Positions 38,299 to 47,349 are shown, counted from the first letter of the stretch. The stretch: 64,000 bases of DNA from Nonomuraea rubra (GCF_014207985.1 NZ_JACHMI010000001.1:11453001-11517000), one strand, 5' to 3'. Notes: generated by a model from the letters alone, not told the origin. Program-made: numbers and translations.

Positions 38299-38340
38299 GC
38301 GCCACCTCGCCGCGCGCCACCTCGCCGCGCGCCACTCACC
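38299..38340. repeat. 15-bp tandem repeat
   Basis: GCGCCACCTCGCCGC occurs twice in tandem (38299-38313, 38314-38328) with a partial third copy. It lies in a low-complexity 475-base spacer (38029-38503) that has no credible gene. Confidence 0.8.
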
Positions 38341-38410
38341 CTGCCACAACCACGCGCCACCCGGCTGGCATCTCCCGCCGCACCTGCGTCACCGCATGGC
38401 CTCTGCCATG

Positions 38411-38438
38411 CACCCGCACCCGCACCCGCACCCGCACC
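38411..38438. repeat. Hexamer tandem repeat
   Basis: CACCCG four times plus CACC, in the same spacer, just before the rplA terminator. Confidence 0.85.
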
Positions 38439-38448
38439 AACAAGAAAA

Positions 38449-38479
38449 CGCCCCCACCCGAACGAATCGGGCAGGGGCG
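38449..38479 (-). terminator. rplKA terminator
   Basis: On the minus strand CGCCCCTGCCCGA pairs with TCGGGTGGGGGCG around TTCG/T, followed by TTTTCTTG. It lies 25 bases after the rplA stop and is a good intrinsic terminator. Confidence 0.8.
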
Positions 38480-38503
38480 CTAATGAGCCGCTGAGCCGGA
38501 GGC

Positions 38504-39223
38504 TCAGGCCTCCAGTTCGGCCGTGAGGCCGCGCGTGAGGTTGGGGTCGACCGGAACGCCCGGCCCCATCGTCGTCGAGAAGGTGACCTTCTTCAGGTAA
38601 CGGCCCTTGGCCGCCGACGGCTTGAGACGCAGCACCTCGTCCAGCGCGGCAGCGTAGTTCTCGATGAGCTGGCGCTCGCCGAACGACGTCTTGCCGATGA
38701 TGAAGTGCAGGTTGGCCTGCCGGTCGGTACGGAACTCGATCTTGCCGCCCTTGATCTCCGTCACGGCCTTGGCGACGTCGGGCGTCACGGTGCCGGTCTT
38801 CGGGTTGGGCATGAGACCGCGCGGACCGAGCACGCGGCCCAGGCGGCCGACCTTGCCCATCAGGTCGGGCGTGGCCACGACGGCGTCGAACTCGTTGAGC
38901 CGGTTGCCCTTGGCGATCTCGTCGATCAGCTCGTCGGCGCCGACGATGTCGGCGCCCGCCTCGCGGGCCGCCTCGGCACGGTCACCGGTCGCGAAGACCA
39001 GGACCCGGGCGGTCTTGCCGGTGCCGTGCGGGAGGTTGACCGTGCCGCGCACGATCTGGTCGGCCTTGCGAGGGTCGACGCCGAGCCGGAGGGCGACCTC
39101 CACGGTCGCGTCGAACTTGGTGGTCGACGTCTCCTTGGCCAGCTTCGCGGCCTCTACGGGCGAGTAGAGCTTGTCGCGGTCGACCTTGGCGGCCGCGTCT
39201 TTGTGCGCCTTGCTGCGCTGCAT
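38504..39223 (-). CDS. rplA: 50S ribosomal protein L1
   Basis: L1-stalk protein and translational repressor of the L11 operon. 239 residues. Conserved [32 protein letters not shown] and [17 protein letters not shown] at 39223. It ends before a strong terminator, 67 bases after rplK. Confidence 0.98.
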   Translation of the reverse strand: MQRSKAHKDAAAKVDRDKLYSPVEAAKLAKETSTTKFDATVEVALRLGVDPRKADQIVRGTVNLPHGTGKTARVLVFATGDRAEAAREAGADIVGADELIDEIAKGNRLNEFDAVVATPDLMGKVGRLGRVLGPRGLMPNPKTGTVTPDVAKAVTEIKGGKIEFRTDRQANLHFIIGKTSFGERQLIENYAAALDEVLRLKPSAAKGRYLKKVTFSTTMGPGVPVDPNLTRGLTAELEA

Positions 39224-39290
39224 TCTTGACTCCTAGTGGTGTCCGGGCCGCGGTTGCCGGCGGCCCTCCCACGAACTGCTGGGAAAGGTC

Positions 39291-39722
39291 TTACTCGGCG
39301 ACGGTGATGCCCATCGACCGGGCGGTGCCGGCGATGATCTTCTCGGCCGCCTCGATGTCGTTGGCGTTGAGGTCGGGCATCTTCGTCTCGGCGATGCTGC
39401 GCAGCTGCTCGCGGCTGAGCTTGCCCACCTTGTCGCGGTGCGGGACCGCGCTGCCCTTGTCGAGACCCAGGGCCTTCTTGATCAGCTCAGGCGCCGGCGG
39501 CGTCTTCGTGACGAAGGTGAAGCTGCGGTCTTCGAAAATGGTGATCTCAACGGGGATGATGTTGCCCCGCTGGGCCTCCGTCGCAGCGTTGTACTGCTTG
39601 ACGAAGTCCATGATGTTGACGCCGTGGGGACCGAGGGCGGTACCCACGGGCGGCGCCGGCGTGGCCTGGCCGGCCGGGAGCTGCACCTTGACGAGTGCGG
39701 CGATTTTCTTCTTCGGAGGCAT
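39291..39722 (-). CDS. rplK: 50S ribosomal protein L11
   Basis: GTPase-centre protein, 143 residues. N-terminal proline helix [20 protein letters not shown] (thiopeptide-contact region) is wild type in pattern. The C-terminal rRNA-binding domain ends with [18 protein letters not shown]. In actinomycetes L11 loss blocks ppGpp synthesis (RelC). Confidence 0.98.
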   Translation of the reverse strand: MPPKKKIAALVKVQLPAGQATPAPPVGTALGPHGVNIMDFVKQYNAATEAQRGNIIPVEITIFEDRSFTFVTKTPPAPELIKKALGLDKGSAVPHRDKVGKLSREQLRSIAETKMPDLNANDIEAAEKIIAGTARSMGITVAE

Positions 39723-39752
39723 TTGTCCTTCTCCGGGTCCTGATTGCGTTGC

Positions 39753-39816
39753 GTCCGGCCCGAAGGATTGCGGGCCCGGACATGTCGGAGGCCGCCCTCG
39801 CGATTAGGCGGCCGAC
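39753..39816 (-). promoter_or_regulatory. Tandem hairpins in the nusG-rplK spacer
   Basis: GGCCGCC (39790-39796) pairs with GGCGGCC (39807-39813), extended by GTC/GAC; then GTCCGGCCCG (39753-39762) pairs with CGGGCCCGGAC (39771-39781). They occupy the position of the L1 repressor site in E. coli. L1 binding here is inferred. Confidence 0.4.
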
Positions 39817-39842
39817 CGAACGTCTAAGTGTATGTGATCGTC

Positions 39843-40610
39843 CTAGATCTTCGAGACCTGGTTGAACGAGAGCTCCACCGGGGTCTCCCGACCGAAGATC
39901 GACACGAGCACCTTGAGCTTCTGCGACTCGGGGCTGATCTCGCTCACCGAGGCGGGCAGCGTCGCGAACGGGCCGTCCATGACCGTGACGGACTCGCCGA
40001 TCTCGAACTCGACCGTGGGGCCGCTGGCGGCCTTCGTCGTGGTCTTCTTGGTCTCCTCGGACGGCTCGGGCGCCAGCAGCTTGGCGACCTCGTCGAGGCT
40101 GAGCGGGCTCGGCTTGTTGGACAGGCCCACGAAGCCGGTCACGCCGGGCGTGTTGCGCACGGCGGCCCAGGACTCGTCGGTCAGCTCCATGCGCACCAGC
40201 ACGTAGCCGGGCAGCACCCGCTCCTTGACCGGAACCTTCTTGCCGCTCTTGAACTCCTGGACGGTGTGCGTCGGCACCTCGACCTGGTAGATGTAGTCCT
40301 CCATGTTGAGCGACACGTTGCGGCTCTCGATGTTGGACTTCACGCGGTTCTCGTAACCGGCGTAGGAGTGGATCACGTACCACTCGCCGGGAAGACCGCG
40401 CAGCGAGCTCTTGAACTCCTCGACGGGGTCGACGTCAGGAAGCACCGATTCGTCCTCGACGGCGGCCGCCTCTTCGTCGGCGGCCTCGTCGCTCTCCTCG
40501 ACCTCGGCGGCCTCCTCGAGAGCCGCCTCGGCGGACTCCTCAGTGGCCTCTTCCAGCTCGTCGCCCCACTCGTCGCGGGACTCGTCCGCCGGAAATGAAG
40601 ACTCGGACAC
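39843..40610 (-). CDS. nusG: Transcription termination/antitermination factor NusG
   Basis: 255 residues from GTG 40610 with GAGGAAGAG upstream. Residues 1-75 are an acidic Glu/Asp/Ala-rich extension typical of actinomycete NusG. The NGN domain ([20 protein letters not shown], then [10 protein letters not shown]) and the KOW domain ([20 protein letters not shown]) are complete. NusG couples RNA polymerase with Rho and S10. Confidence 0.97.
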   Translation of the reverse strand: MSESSFPADESRDEWGDELEEATEESAEAALEEAAEVEESDEAADEEAAAVEDESVLPDVDPVEEFKSSLRGLPGEWYVIHSYAGYENRVKSNIESRNVSLNMEDYIYQVEVPTHTVQEFKSGKKVPVKERVLPGYVLVRMELTDESWAAVRNTPGVTGFVGLSNKPSPLSLDEVAKLLAPEPSEETKKTTTKAASGPTVEFEIGESVTVMDGPFATLPASVSEISPESQKLKVLVSIFGRETPVELSFNQVSKI

Positions 40611-40678
40611 GGTGACTCTTCCTCTTTCGTGGTTTCGAATGGCGACTCCGTCAGGCGACCCACCCGGCGGCGTCTCGG

Positions 40679-40924
40679 TCAGGATCCGCCGAAGACGCGG
40701 AGGACCGCCCACCCGAGGGCAGCGTCGAGCCCGTACACGATCCCAACCATGATCAGAACGAATATCAGAACGACCGTGGTGTAGGTGATGAGATCCTTGC
40801 GTGTCGGCCAGATGACCTTACGCAGCTCGTTGACGACCTGCCGGTAGAAGAGGGCAGGAGAAGTGCGTGTCTTCTTCTCGCCACTAGGCTTGTCTGCGGT
40901 CTCGCCGCGCGTGTCGATCGCCAC
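40679..40924 (-). CDS. secE: Preprotein translocase subunit SecE
   Basis: 81 residues from a GTG at 40924, chosen because AGGTGA, fully complementary to 16S rRNA, lies five bases upstream. A TTG at 40951 would add nine residues. The single C-terminal TM segment ([20 protein letters not shown]) follows the conserved amphipathic [17 protein letters not shown]. Partner of secY. Confidence 0.93.
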   Translation of the reverse strand: MAIDTRGETADKPSGEKKTRTSPALFYRQVVNELRKVIWPTRKDLITYTTVVLIFVLIMVGIVYGLDAALGWAVLRVFGGS

Positions 40925-41002
40925 AGTCCTCACCTGATCCGTCGTATCCAACGCAGTCTTGCGGCGCGCTTACACGCCTATTGTTGCGCGGACCGCACTC
41001 GC

Positions 41003-41074
41003 AGGGCACGAGGGACTCGAACCCCCAACCGCCGGTTTTGGAGACCGGTGCGCTACCAATTGCGCCAGTGCCCT
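41003..41074 (-). tRNA. trnW: tRNA-Trp (CCA)
   Basis: 72-nt cloverleaf on the minus strand. Acceptor AGGGCAC/GTGCCCT, D arm GCGC/GCGC with TTGG loop, anticodon stem CCGGT/ACCGG with loop CTCCAAA (anticodon CCA), T arm GGGGG TTCGAGT CCCTC. CCA is not encoded. It is the usual gene before secE-nusG in actinomycetes. Confidence 0.96.
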
Positions 41075-41086
41075 ATGTCGTTGACC

Positions 41087-41092
41087 AGACTA
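41087..41092 (-). promoter_or_regulatory. Possible -10 element of trnW
   Basis: TAGTCT on the minus strand ends 12 bases before the tRNA. No convincing -35 is present at 16-18 bases. The divergent spacer to 41231 has no gene. Confidence 0.35.
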
Positions 41093-41231
41093 CCCTGATC
41101 GACTCACTGCCTGGACCGAACCGCTCGCCGACATGCGGCGGAAGGACCAGGCGAAAGCATACGGGTGATTGCCCGCCACGTCGAACCAAAACCTGATCGC
41201 CCAGGTCACGAGCCCATGGGAGCATGGAGGC

Positions 41232-42440
41232 ATGTCCACCCGATCCCGCATCTCCGCGAGAATTTCCGCGATTTCCGAGTCCGCCACCCTCGCCGTGGAC
41301 GCCAAGGCCAAGGCGATGAAGGCGGCAGGGCGCCCCGTCATCGGCTTCGGCGCGGGCGAGCCAGACTTCCCGACACCCGGGTACATCGTCGAGGCGGCGA
41401 TCGAGGCGGCCCGCGACCCGCGCTTCCACAAGTACACCCCCGCCGGCGGCCTGCCCGAGCTGAAGAAGGCCATCGCCGCCAAGACCCTGCGCGACTCCGG
41501 CTACGCCGTCGAGGCCTCGCAGGTGCTGGTCACCAACGGCGGCAAGCAGGCGGTGTACGAGGCGTTCGCGACGCTGCTCGACCCGGGTGACGAGGTGCTG
41601 GTCGTCGCCCCGTACTGGACGACCTACCCCGAGGCGATCAAGCTGGCGGGCGGCGTTCAGGTGGACGTCGTGACCGACGAGTCCACCGGCTACCTCGCCG
41701 GCGTGGACCAGCTCGAGGCCGCGCGCACCGAGCGTACGAAGGTGCTGCTGTTCGTCTCGCCGTCCAACCCGACGGGCGCCGTCTACTCGCGCGAGGAGAC
41801 GGTGGCGATCGGCCGCTGGGCGGCCGAGCACGGCCTGTGGGTCGTCACCGACGAGATCTACGAGCACCTCGTGTACGGCGGCGCCGAGTTCACCAGCATC
41901 GCCACGGCCGTCCCCGAGCTGGGCGACCGGGTGGTGATCCTCAACGGCGTGGCCAAGACGTACGCGATGACGGGCTGGCGCGTGGGCTGGCTGATCGGCC
42001 CGTCCGACGTGGTCAAGGCCGCGACGAACCTGCAGTCGCACGCCACCTCCAACGTCTCCAACGTCGCCCAGATGGCGGCGCTGGCCGCGGTGTCGGGCGA
42101 CCTGTCGGCGGTGGCGGAGATGCGGGCGGCGTTCGACCGGCGCCGGCAGGCGATGGTCCGGATGCTCAACGACATCCCCGGCGTCTTCTGCCCTGAGCCG
42201 AAGGGGGCGTTCTACGCGTACCCGTCGGTCAAGGAGCTGATCGGCAAGGAGCTGCGGGGCAGGCGGCCGCAGACGTCCAGCGAGCTGGCGGAGCTGATCC
42301 TGGAGGAGGCCGAGGTCGCCGTGGTGCCGGGTGAGGCCTTCGGGACCCCGGGTTACTTCAGGCTGTCCTACGCGCTGGGTGACGACGACCTGGCCGAGGG
42401 CGTCAGCCGGATGGGCAAGCTGCTCGCCGAAGCACACTAG
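41232..42440 (+). CDS. aspC: Pyridoxal phosphate-dependent aspartate aminotransferase
   Basis: 402 residues from ATG 41232. Fold-type I, class I-gamma: PLP lysine K242 in [17 protein letters not shown]179 (SPSNPTG), D207 and Y210 (TDEIYEH), and the start pattern [13 protein letters not shown]. It transaminates aspartate with 2-oxoglutarate. An upstream in-frame ATG (41169) adds 21 poorly conserved residues. This gene next to secE-nusG is common in actinomycetes. Confidence 0.9.
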   Translation: MSTRSRISARISAISESATLAVDAKAKAMKAAGRPVIGFGAGEPDFPTPGYIVEAAIEAARDPRFHKYTPAGGLPELKKAIAAKTLRDSGYAVEASQVLVTNGGKQAVYEAFATLLDPGDEVLVVAPYWTTYPEAIKLAGGVQVDVVTDESTGYLAGVDQLEAARTERTKVLLFVSPSNPTGAVYSREETVAIGRWAAEHGLWVVTDEIYEHLVYGGAEFTSIATAVPELGDRVVILNGVAKTYAMTGWRVGWLIGPSDVVKAATNLQSHATSNVSNVAQMAALAAVSGDLSAVAEMRAAFDRRRQAMVRMLNDIPGVFCPEPKGAFYAYPSVKELIGKELRGRRPQTSSELAELILEEAEVAVVPGEAFGTPGYFRLSYALGDDDLAEGVSRMGKLLAEAH

Positions 42441-42443
42441 AAG

Positions 42444-42968
42444 CTAGGCGGTGAAGGCGATGTCGGCGGCGATCGACCTGATGTCGTCGGCGAGGCCGGG
42501 CGTCGCACCGATGTAGACGGCGGTGCCCGGCCGTTCCAGCCACATGAAGCTGCGCACGCCCGTCCGCGTTGTCCAGCGCAGCGCGGGTTTGCCCTGGTAA
42601 GCGGTCAGCGTCGACCTGGCGACCAGCGTGGCGAACTGCTCGGCCGTCCGCGCCCCGCACACCACGCCGACGTACATGCGCTCGTCGTTGTCGCTCCAGA
42701 TGCGGCCCTCGACCTTGTGCGGGCGGGTGAGCGAGTCGAGGCGGGCGAACGTACCGGCGGGGGTGAGGCCCGCGGGCGAGGCCGGCACGCGCACGCCGGT
42801 GTCGTCGCAGGACAGCACGATCGTGTCGGCGTCGGCGGTGATGGCCGGCTTGGGCTGCGGCGTGGCGCTCCAGGGTTCCCGCACCTCGTCGCCGCCCCCG
42901 CCCCCGCCGGTGCCCGCCCCGCACGCCGCGAGCGTGAGCAGGAGGAGAACCGCCGCCAACCGCCGCAT
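42444..42968 (-). CDS. Lipoprotein sharing a C-terminal motif with its neighbours
   Basis: 174 residues. Lipobox LAAC at 13-16 followed by a Gly-rich linker. The C-terminal part contains MWLERPGTAVYIGATPGLAD and ends IRSIAADIAFTA. The WLERPGT motif recurs in the next gene upstream and, more weakly, in the one before it. Convergent with aspC, 3 bases apart. I do not recognise a named family. Confidence 0.8.
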   Translation of the reverse strand: MRRLAAVLLLLTLAACGAGTGGGGGGDEVREPWSATPQPKPAITADADTIVLSCDDTGVRVPASPAGLTPAGTFARLDSLTRPHKVEGRIWSDNDERMYVGVVCGARTAEQFATLVARSTLTAYQGKPALRWTTRTGVRSFMWLERPGTAVYIGATPGLADDIRSIAADIAFTA

Positions 42969-43008
42969 CGACCCCCCATGAGAGTGAGTGGAACCAGGGA
43001 AAAGGCTC

Positions 43009-43626
43009 CTAGTCTCCTACAGGAGCCTTGACCGAGGCGGCAATAGCGACGAGTTCGCTGCTCAGGGAGTCGCTGACGCGGATCCACGCGCCCGTTCCAG
43101 GGCGTTCGAGCCAGGCGATCAGCCGCCCGCCGCCGGGGTGCCTGCCGGCCACGGCGGGCCTGCCTCGCACGGTGGTCGCGCGGGCGTCCAGCACGGTGAT
43201 CCGCTTGCGGTAGGCGCCCCAGTCGGTGGCTACCGTACCGTGCTCGACCTGGACCTCGACGAACCTGCTCGCCGAGCCGAACCTGGCGCGCGCGGCCGAC
43301 GCGGTGACCTCGCCGCCGCTGCGCGCGAGCCCGTCCGGCAGGTACGTGAGCCAGAACCCGCCGGAGACCACCCAGAGCGCGCCCGATCCGGAGGCGCGGA
43401 CAGGGCTCGGCTGCCCGGCCCCGGCGGCGGCCGGCCGGTCGGGTTCCGCGAGAGGCGCGGGCTCGGCCTGGCTGGGCGCCGGTTCGGGAGTCGGTACGGC
43501 GGCGCGTGGCAGGCGTCCGAATCCGGAGGAGAACAGGCCGTAGATGACGAGGGCCGTCACTCCGAGCGCCAGCGCCGCGAGGGCCGCACGCCATCCCTGC
43601 CCGATCTCGTGCCCCTCGGGGATCAT
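43009..43626 (-). CDS. Membrane-anchored protein with WLERPGT motif
   Basis: 205 residues. A TM segment at about 14-33 (ALAALALGVTALVIYGLFSS), a Pro/Ala linker (residues 40-75), then an external domain with FWLTYLPDGL and AWLERPGTGAWIRVSDSLSS, ending AIAASVKAPVGD. YLPDGL matches YLPEGL in the 43669 gene. It is probably co-transcribed with the sigma factor at 44843. Confidence 0.75.
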   Translation of the reverse strand: MIPEGHEIGQGWRAALAALALGVTALVIYGLFSSGFGRLPRAAVPTPEPAPSQAEPAPLAEPDRPAAAGAGQPSPVRASGSGALWVVSGGFWLTYLPDGLARSGGEVTASAARARFGSASRFVEVQVEHGTVATDWGAYRKRITVLDARATTVRGRPAVAGRHPGGGRLIAWLERPGTGAWIRVSDSLSSELVAIAASVKAPVGD

Positions 43627-43668
43627 GCTTTCATGATCCCCCGCCGGGCCCCGTCCGTACCGTGGGTT

Positions 43669-44346
43669 TCAGCCGATCTCGCGGATGCCTCTGGCGATCT
43701 TCTTCAGCTCCTCGGCGGCGTCGATCTCCTCGGCGTACTCGGGGCTGACGCACAGCTCGACGGCCAGGCCGGGGCGCAGCTCCCAGGCGATCGTGGGGGT
43801 GCCGCCCCCGGTGCCGTACGGGACGACCTCGCCGTTCTGGGACATCGTGGCCAGGCGCGCCTGCCTGCCGTTCACGTCCACGACCTCGGTGCCCGGCCCG
43901 GACGGCGGGCCGATTCGTTCCAGGGCGGATTCGCCGTGGGCCACGACGAGTTGCACGAAGCGGCGGCCGGTCGTGTCGCCGAGCTTGTCGAAGCCGGCGA
44001 TGTAGCTCGCCGGTGGGTCCACCAGGCCGTCGCCGGGCTCGGGGATCCAGGCGAGACCCTCGGGCAGGTACTCCAGGCGGAGGCCGGCGTACTCGCGGGC
44101 ACCGCTCGGAGGTTCGGTCATGACGGCTCGATTGGCGGCCTCGCCCGCGCCGGCGGTGCCGGCGAGGTTCATCGCCACCGGTACGGCCGCCGCGACCGCC
44201 GCCGTGAGAAGCGCCGCGCCCGCCGTACGGAAGCGGATCACGCGGGCGTGGTGCCGGCGGCGTACGGCGCGGCCCAGGCCGGGTGCGGCCCGCACATCGG
44301 AGACGTGCGCCGCCATGGCGGCGGCGAGGTCGTCCTCGATCGTCAT
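43669..44346 (-). CDS. Putative anti-sigma-like transmembrane protein
   Basis: 225 residues. Cytoplasmic N-terminus (1-38), one TM segment (about 41-62), external domain with LRLEYLPEGLAWIP and AWELRPGLAVELCVSP. The ATG overlaps the sigma-factor stop by 4 bases (ATGA), so it is translated with it and is the natural partner. No zinc anti-sigma motif (HxxxCxxC) is present, so an anti-sigma role is inferred from context and topology. Confidence 0.75.
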   Translation of the reverse strand: MTIEDDLAAAMAAHVSDVRAAPGLGRAVRRRHHARVIRFRTAGAALLTAAVAAAVPVAMNLAGTAGAGEAANRAVMTEPPSGAREYAGLRLEYLPEGLAWIPEPGDGLVDPPASYIAGFDKLGDTTGRRFVQLVVAHGESALERIGPPSGPGTEVVDVNGRQARLATMSQNGEVVPYGTGGGTPTIAWELRPGLAVELCVSPEYAEEIDAAEELKKIARGIREIG

Positions 44347-44843
44347 CTCGTCACTTCCTCTGAGACATCCAGGTTTTCGCGGATCCTGGCCAGCCCTCGC
44401 GCCGCCTGGCTCTTGACGCTGCCGACCGAGCAGCCGAGCAGGGCCGCCGTGGCCTGCTCCGACTGGTCCTCCCAGTAGCGCAGCACGAGCACGGCCCTCA
44501 TCCTGGGCGGCAGCCTGCGCAGCTCGGCGATGAGCGTGTCGCGCAGGTCCAGGTCCGGGCTGTCCGCGGCGGTCTCCGGCAGCCTGGCGAATGTGATCTC
44601 CCTGATCACCCCGCGCCGCCGCGACCTGCTGATGGCCGCGTTCACGATGACCTTGCGCGCGTACGCCTCGGGGTTGTCGCGCCTGATGCGGGGCCAGTTC
44701 CGGTAGACCTTCTCCAGCGCGTGCTGGACCAGGTCCTCGGCGTCGTGCCTGGTCGCCCCGCAGACCAGCATCGCGGTACGCAGGAGCGAGGTGCTGCGCG
44801 CGGCGAGGAACTCGTCGAAGGCCGCTTCGTCGTCGTCTGTCAT
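44343..44843 (-). CDS. SigE-family RNA polymerase sigma factor
   Basis: 166 residues from ATG 44843 (MTDDDEAAFDEFLAARSTSL). Region 2 is seen in RTAMLVCGATRHDAEDLVQH and KVYRNWPRIRRDNPEAYARK; region 4 in RMRAVLVLRYWEDQSEQATA and CSVGSVKSQAARGLARIREN. It belongs to the small group-4 factors annotated as the actinomycete SigE family. The open frame upstream overlaps add on the other strand and is not coding. Confidence 0.88.
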   Translation of the reverse strand: MTDDDEAAFDEFLAARSTSLLRTAMLVCGATRHDAEDLVQHALEKVYRNWPRIRRDNPEAYARKVIVNAAISRSRRRGVIREITFARLPETAADSPDLDLRDTLIAELRRLPPRMRAVLVLRYWEDQSEQATAALLGCSVGSVKSQAARGLARIRENLDVSEEVTR

Positions 44844-44906
44844 CAGCGAGGGTCCCCCTTCGCCCTCCCCAACGCGCGAACCCGCCCAGAGGTTGAGTGG
44901 CAAGAT

Positions 44907-45935
44907 ATGCAGATGCTCCGGCCCCTGCACGCGCTTCCCAAGGCCCATCTTCACCTGCACTTCACCGGCTCGATGCGGCACTCGACGCTGATCGAGCTGG
45001 CCAGGGAGCAGGGGCTCACCCTTCCGGACGCGCTGGAGCAGGACTGGCCGCCCAAGCTGCGGGCGACGGACGAGCGGGGCTGGTTCAGGTTCCAGCGGCT
45101 GTACGACATCGCCAGGTCCGTGCTGACCCGTCCGGACCACGTCTACCGGCTCATGCGGGAGACCGCCGAGGACGAGGTGGCGGCCGGATCCCGGTGGCTG
45201 GAGATCCAGGTGGACCCCTCGGGCTACGCGCAGCGCTTCGGCGGCCTGACGGCCACGCTGGAGCTGATGCTGGACGCGGTGGAGCAGGCCGCGCGGCACG
45301 CGGGCGTCGGGATCGCGGTGATCGTCGCGGCCAACCGCACCCGCCACCCCCTCGACGCGAACACCCTGGCCCGCCTGGCCACCCAGTACGCCGGCAAGGG
45401 AGTGGTCGGCTTCGGCCTGTCCAACGACGAGCGGCGCGGCGCGGCCAGGGACTTCGAGCGGGCGTTCAGGATCGCCAAGCGGGGCGGGCTGCTGGCGGTG
45501 CCGCACGGGGGCGAGCTGCTGGGGCCGCGCAGCGTGGCGCAGTGCGTGGACGACCTGGGCGCCGACCGGGTCGGGCACGGGGTGCGGGCGGCCGAGGACG
45601 ACTGGCTGATGCAGCGGCTGGCCGACCGGCAGATCTGCTGCGAGGTCTGCCCCACCTCGAACGTGGGCCTGGGGGTGGCCGAGTCGGCCGCGGACGTGCC
45701 CGTGCGGCGGCTGTTCGACGCGGGGGTGCCGATCGCGCTCGGGTCCGACGATCCGCTGCTGTTCGGTACGCGGCTGTTGCGGCAGTACGAGCTGGCCAGG
45801 GACGTGTACGGGTTCAGCGACGCGGAGGTGGCGGAGCTGGCGCGGCAGTCCGTACGGTCGTCCACCGCGCCCGAGTCGGTGCGCAAGGAGCTGCTTAAGG
45901 GCGTGGACGACTGGCTCACGCGCTCACTTGATTGA
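44907..45935 (+). CDS. add: Adenosine deaminase
   Basis: Converts adenosine to inosine in purine salvage. 342 residues from ATG 44907; another ATG two codons later is possible. Zinc ligands H16 and H18 (HLHLHFTGS), catalytic Glu in VPHGGE, His in DRVGHGVRA and Asp in LGSDDPLLF. Its 3' end overlaps the convergent 45924 gene by 12 bases. It is divergent from the sigma gene, 63 bases away. Confidence 0.88.
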   Translation: MQMLRPLHALPKAHLHLHFTGSMRHSTLIELAREQGLTLPDALEQDWPPKLRATDERGWFRFQRLYDIARSVLTRPDHVYRLMRETAEDEVAAGSRWLEIQVDPSGYAQRFGGLTATLELMLDAVEQAARHAGVGIAVIVAANRTRHPLDANTLARLATQYAGKGVVGFGLSNDERRGAARDFERAFRIAKRGGLLAVPHGGELLGPRSVAQCVDDLGADRVGHGVRAAEDDWLMQRLADRQICCEVCPTSNVGLGVAESAADVPVRRLFDAGVPIALGSDDPLLFGTRLLRQYELARDVYGFSDAEVAELARQSVRSSTAPESVRKELLKGVDDWLTRSLD

Positions 45936-46823
45936 CGACGCCACGCGGACGGCCTCCGCCATGCTCTTCGCTCCCTCCAGGCGGAAGTTGAGCGCGTCCT
46001 GCTGCCAGATGAGCGTGGCGGCGGCCTGGCGGAGCGGGACCGGCGGGCCGTCCTGGCGGGGGATGTAGCCGAGGGGGTGCTCGCCGGGGATCCACCAGGC
46101 TTCGCGGCCGTTCACCCGGGTGTACTCGGGGGTGGGCGGGCCCAGCTTCTTGAAGAAGAACGGGGACACGGTGCCGTCGAACTGGTCGAGCCTGATGCCG
46201 CCCGGCCAGAACATCGACACCAGCCTGCCGCCGTCGGCCACCGTGACGCGGTCAGGGGGGCCGAGTGCCGCCGGGGTCCGCACCTGGAACCTGGCCTGTG
46301 CGGGGACGTCCGGCAGGGGGACCTCGTGTTCGCCCGGGGGTGTGGCCGTGGTGGTGACGGGTGGGGGTGTCGTCCCGCCGAGCTCGATCTCGATGCCGGC
46401 GAAGCGCAGGATCTGCGTCACGGCGGCGCGGCCCTGCGGGGTGGCGGCCGTGACGGTGACCACGGCGACGACCACGGCCGCCACGATCGCCCACCTCGTC
46501 CGCCTGCGATGCCGCGACGGCGCCCGGGAGTCCCTGCGGGCGGGCGGCCGCACGGGAGCGGTGACCGGCCCGTGCGCCGGATCCGGCCCGGAGGTGCCGT
46601 ACGGCTCGTCAGGGGCCTGAGCGGGTTGTCCGAGGCGGGCTCGGACGGCGGCGGCCAGGTCGGCCGGGGGCGGCGGGCCGGGGACGTCGAGGAGGCCGCC
46701 GAGAGCCGTCAGCTCGGCTTCGAGCTCGCCGAAGGGCTCACCCGAAGACTCGTCGAAGGGCTCGTTCGAGGGCTCGTCGAAGGGCTCGTTCGAGGGCTCG
46801 TCGAAGGGCTCATGCGAGTTCAT
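45924..46823 (-). CDS. Putative anti-sigma-like membrane protein with N-terminal repeats
   Basis: 299 residues. It starts with three copies of an 8-residue EPFDEPSN-type repeat. One TM segment (WAIVAAVVVAVVTVTAAT) at about 110-128 separates a proline-rich cytoplasmic part from an external domain with TEEP-like ALGPPDRVTVADGGRLVSMF and YTRVNGREAWWIPGEHPLGY. It ends IWQQDALNFRLEG...VASSIK, resembling the WLERPG proteins. It overlaps the upstream sigma gene by 14 bases. Confidence 0.78.
   Translation of the reverse strand: MNSHEPFDEPSNEPFDEPSNEPFDESSGEPFGELEAELTALGGLLDVPGPPPPADLAAAVRARLGQPAQAPDEPYGTSGPDPAHGPVTAPVRPPARRDSRAPSRHRRRTRWAIVAAVVVAVVTVTAATPQGRAAVTQILRFAGIEIELGGTTPPPVTTTATPPGEHEVPLPDVPAQARFQVRTPAALGPPDRVTVADGGRLVSMFWPGGIRLDQFDGTVSPFFFKKLGPPTPEYTRVNGREAWWIPGEHPLGYIPRQDGPPVPLRQAAATLIWQQDALNFRLEGAKSMAEAVRVASSIK
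46749..46820. repeat. 24-bp tandem repeat inside the anti-sigma-like gene
   Basis: Units 46749-46772 and 46773-46796 are identical; a third, 46797-46820, has diverged in its second half. Each is made of two related 12-base halves. The tract encodes the EPFDEPSN repeats and overlaps the stop codon of the sigma gene. Confidence 0.9.
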
Positions 46824-47349
46824 CCCCCACCTCCTCCCTCAGCCGGGCCAGCCCCCGATGAGTGCTGGACTTGACGGTGCCGACGGGCCAGTCGAGCACC
46901 TGAGCGGTCTCCGCCTCGCTCAGTTGTAAGAAGTACCGGCACACGACGGCCTGACGTTCCCGCTCCGGCAGCCCCCGTACGGCGGCCAGCAGGCGGGAGC
47001 GGCGGTCGGTGGCGACGGCGGCGCCCTCCGGGTCGTCGGGCACCCGCGTGTCGGCGGTGCCCACGAGCCGCAGTTCTAGCGAGGAGCGCCGCCCGCGCGC
47101 CCGGGTCAGGTTGTGGGTCTCGTTGGCGACGATCCGCAGCAGCCACGGCCGGAAGGGCGCGTCCTTGCGGAAGCCGGACAGGTGCCGGAACGCCTTGACG
47201 AGAGCCTCCTGCACCACGTCCTCCGCCTCGTCACCGGCGCCGAGCAGGTAGGCGGTGCGATGGGCGAGCGCGCTGTAGCGGGCGACCAGCACCTCGTAGG
47301 CCGCCAGGTCACCTTCGAGCGAGCGGGCGATCGCCTCGTCATCGTCCAT
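46810..47349 (-). CDS. ECF RNA polymerase sigma factor
   Basis: 179 residues. Region 2: YSALAHRTAYLLGAGDEAED, VVQEALVKAFRHLSGFRKDA and PFRPWLLRIVANETHN. Region 4: LPERERQAVVCRYFLQLSEA and DWPVGTVKSSTHRGLARLRE. ATG at 47349. Coupled to the 45924 gene by a 14-base overlap, the usual sigma/anti-sigma arrangement. Confidence 0.92.
   Translation of the reverse strand: MDDDEAIARSLEGDLAAYEVLVARYSALAHRTAYLLGAGDEAEDVVQEALVKAFRHLSGFRKDAPFRPWLLRIVANETHNLTRARGRRSSLELRLVGTADTRVPDDPEGAAVATDRRSRLLAAVRGLPERERQAVVCRYFLQLSEAETAQVLDWPVGTVKSSTHRGLARLREEVGDELA

Noticed and set aside
40925..40951. TTG start adding nine residues to SecE
   Set aside because: The GTG at 40924 has a near-perfect ribosome binding site at ideal spacing; the TTG has none.
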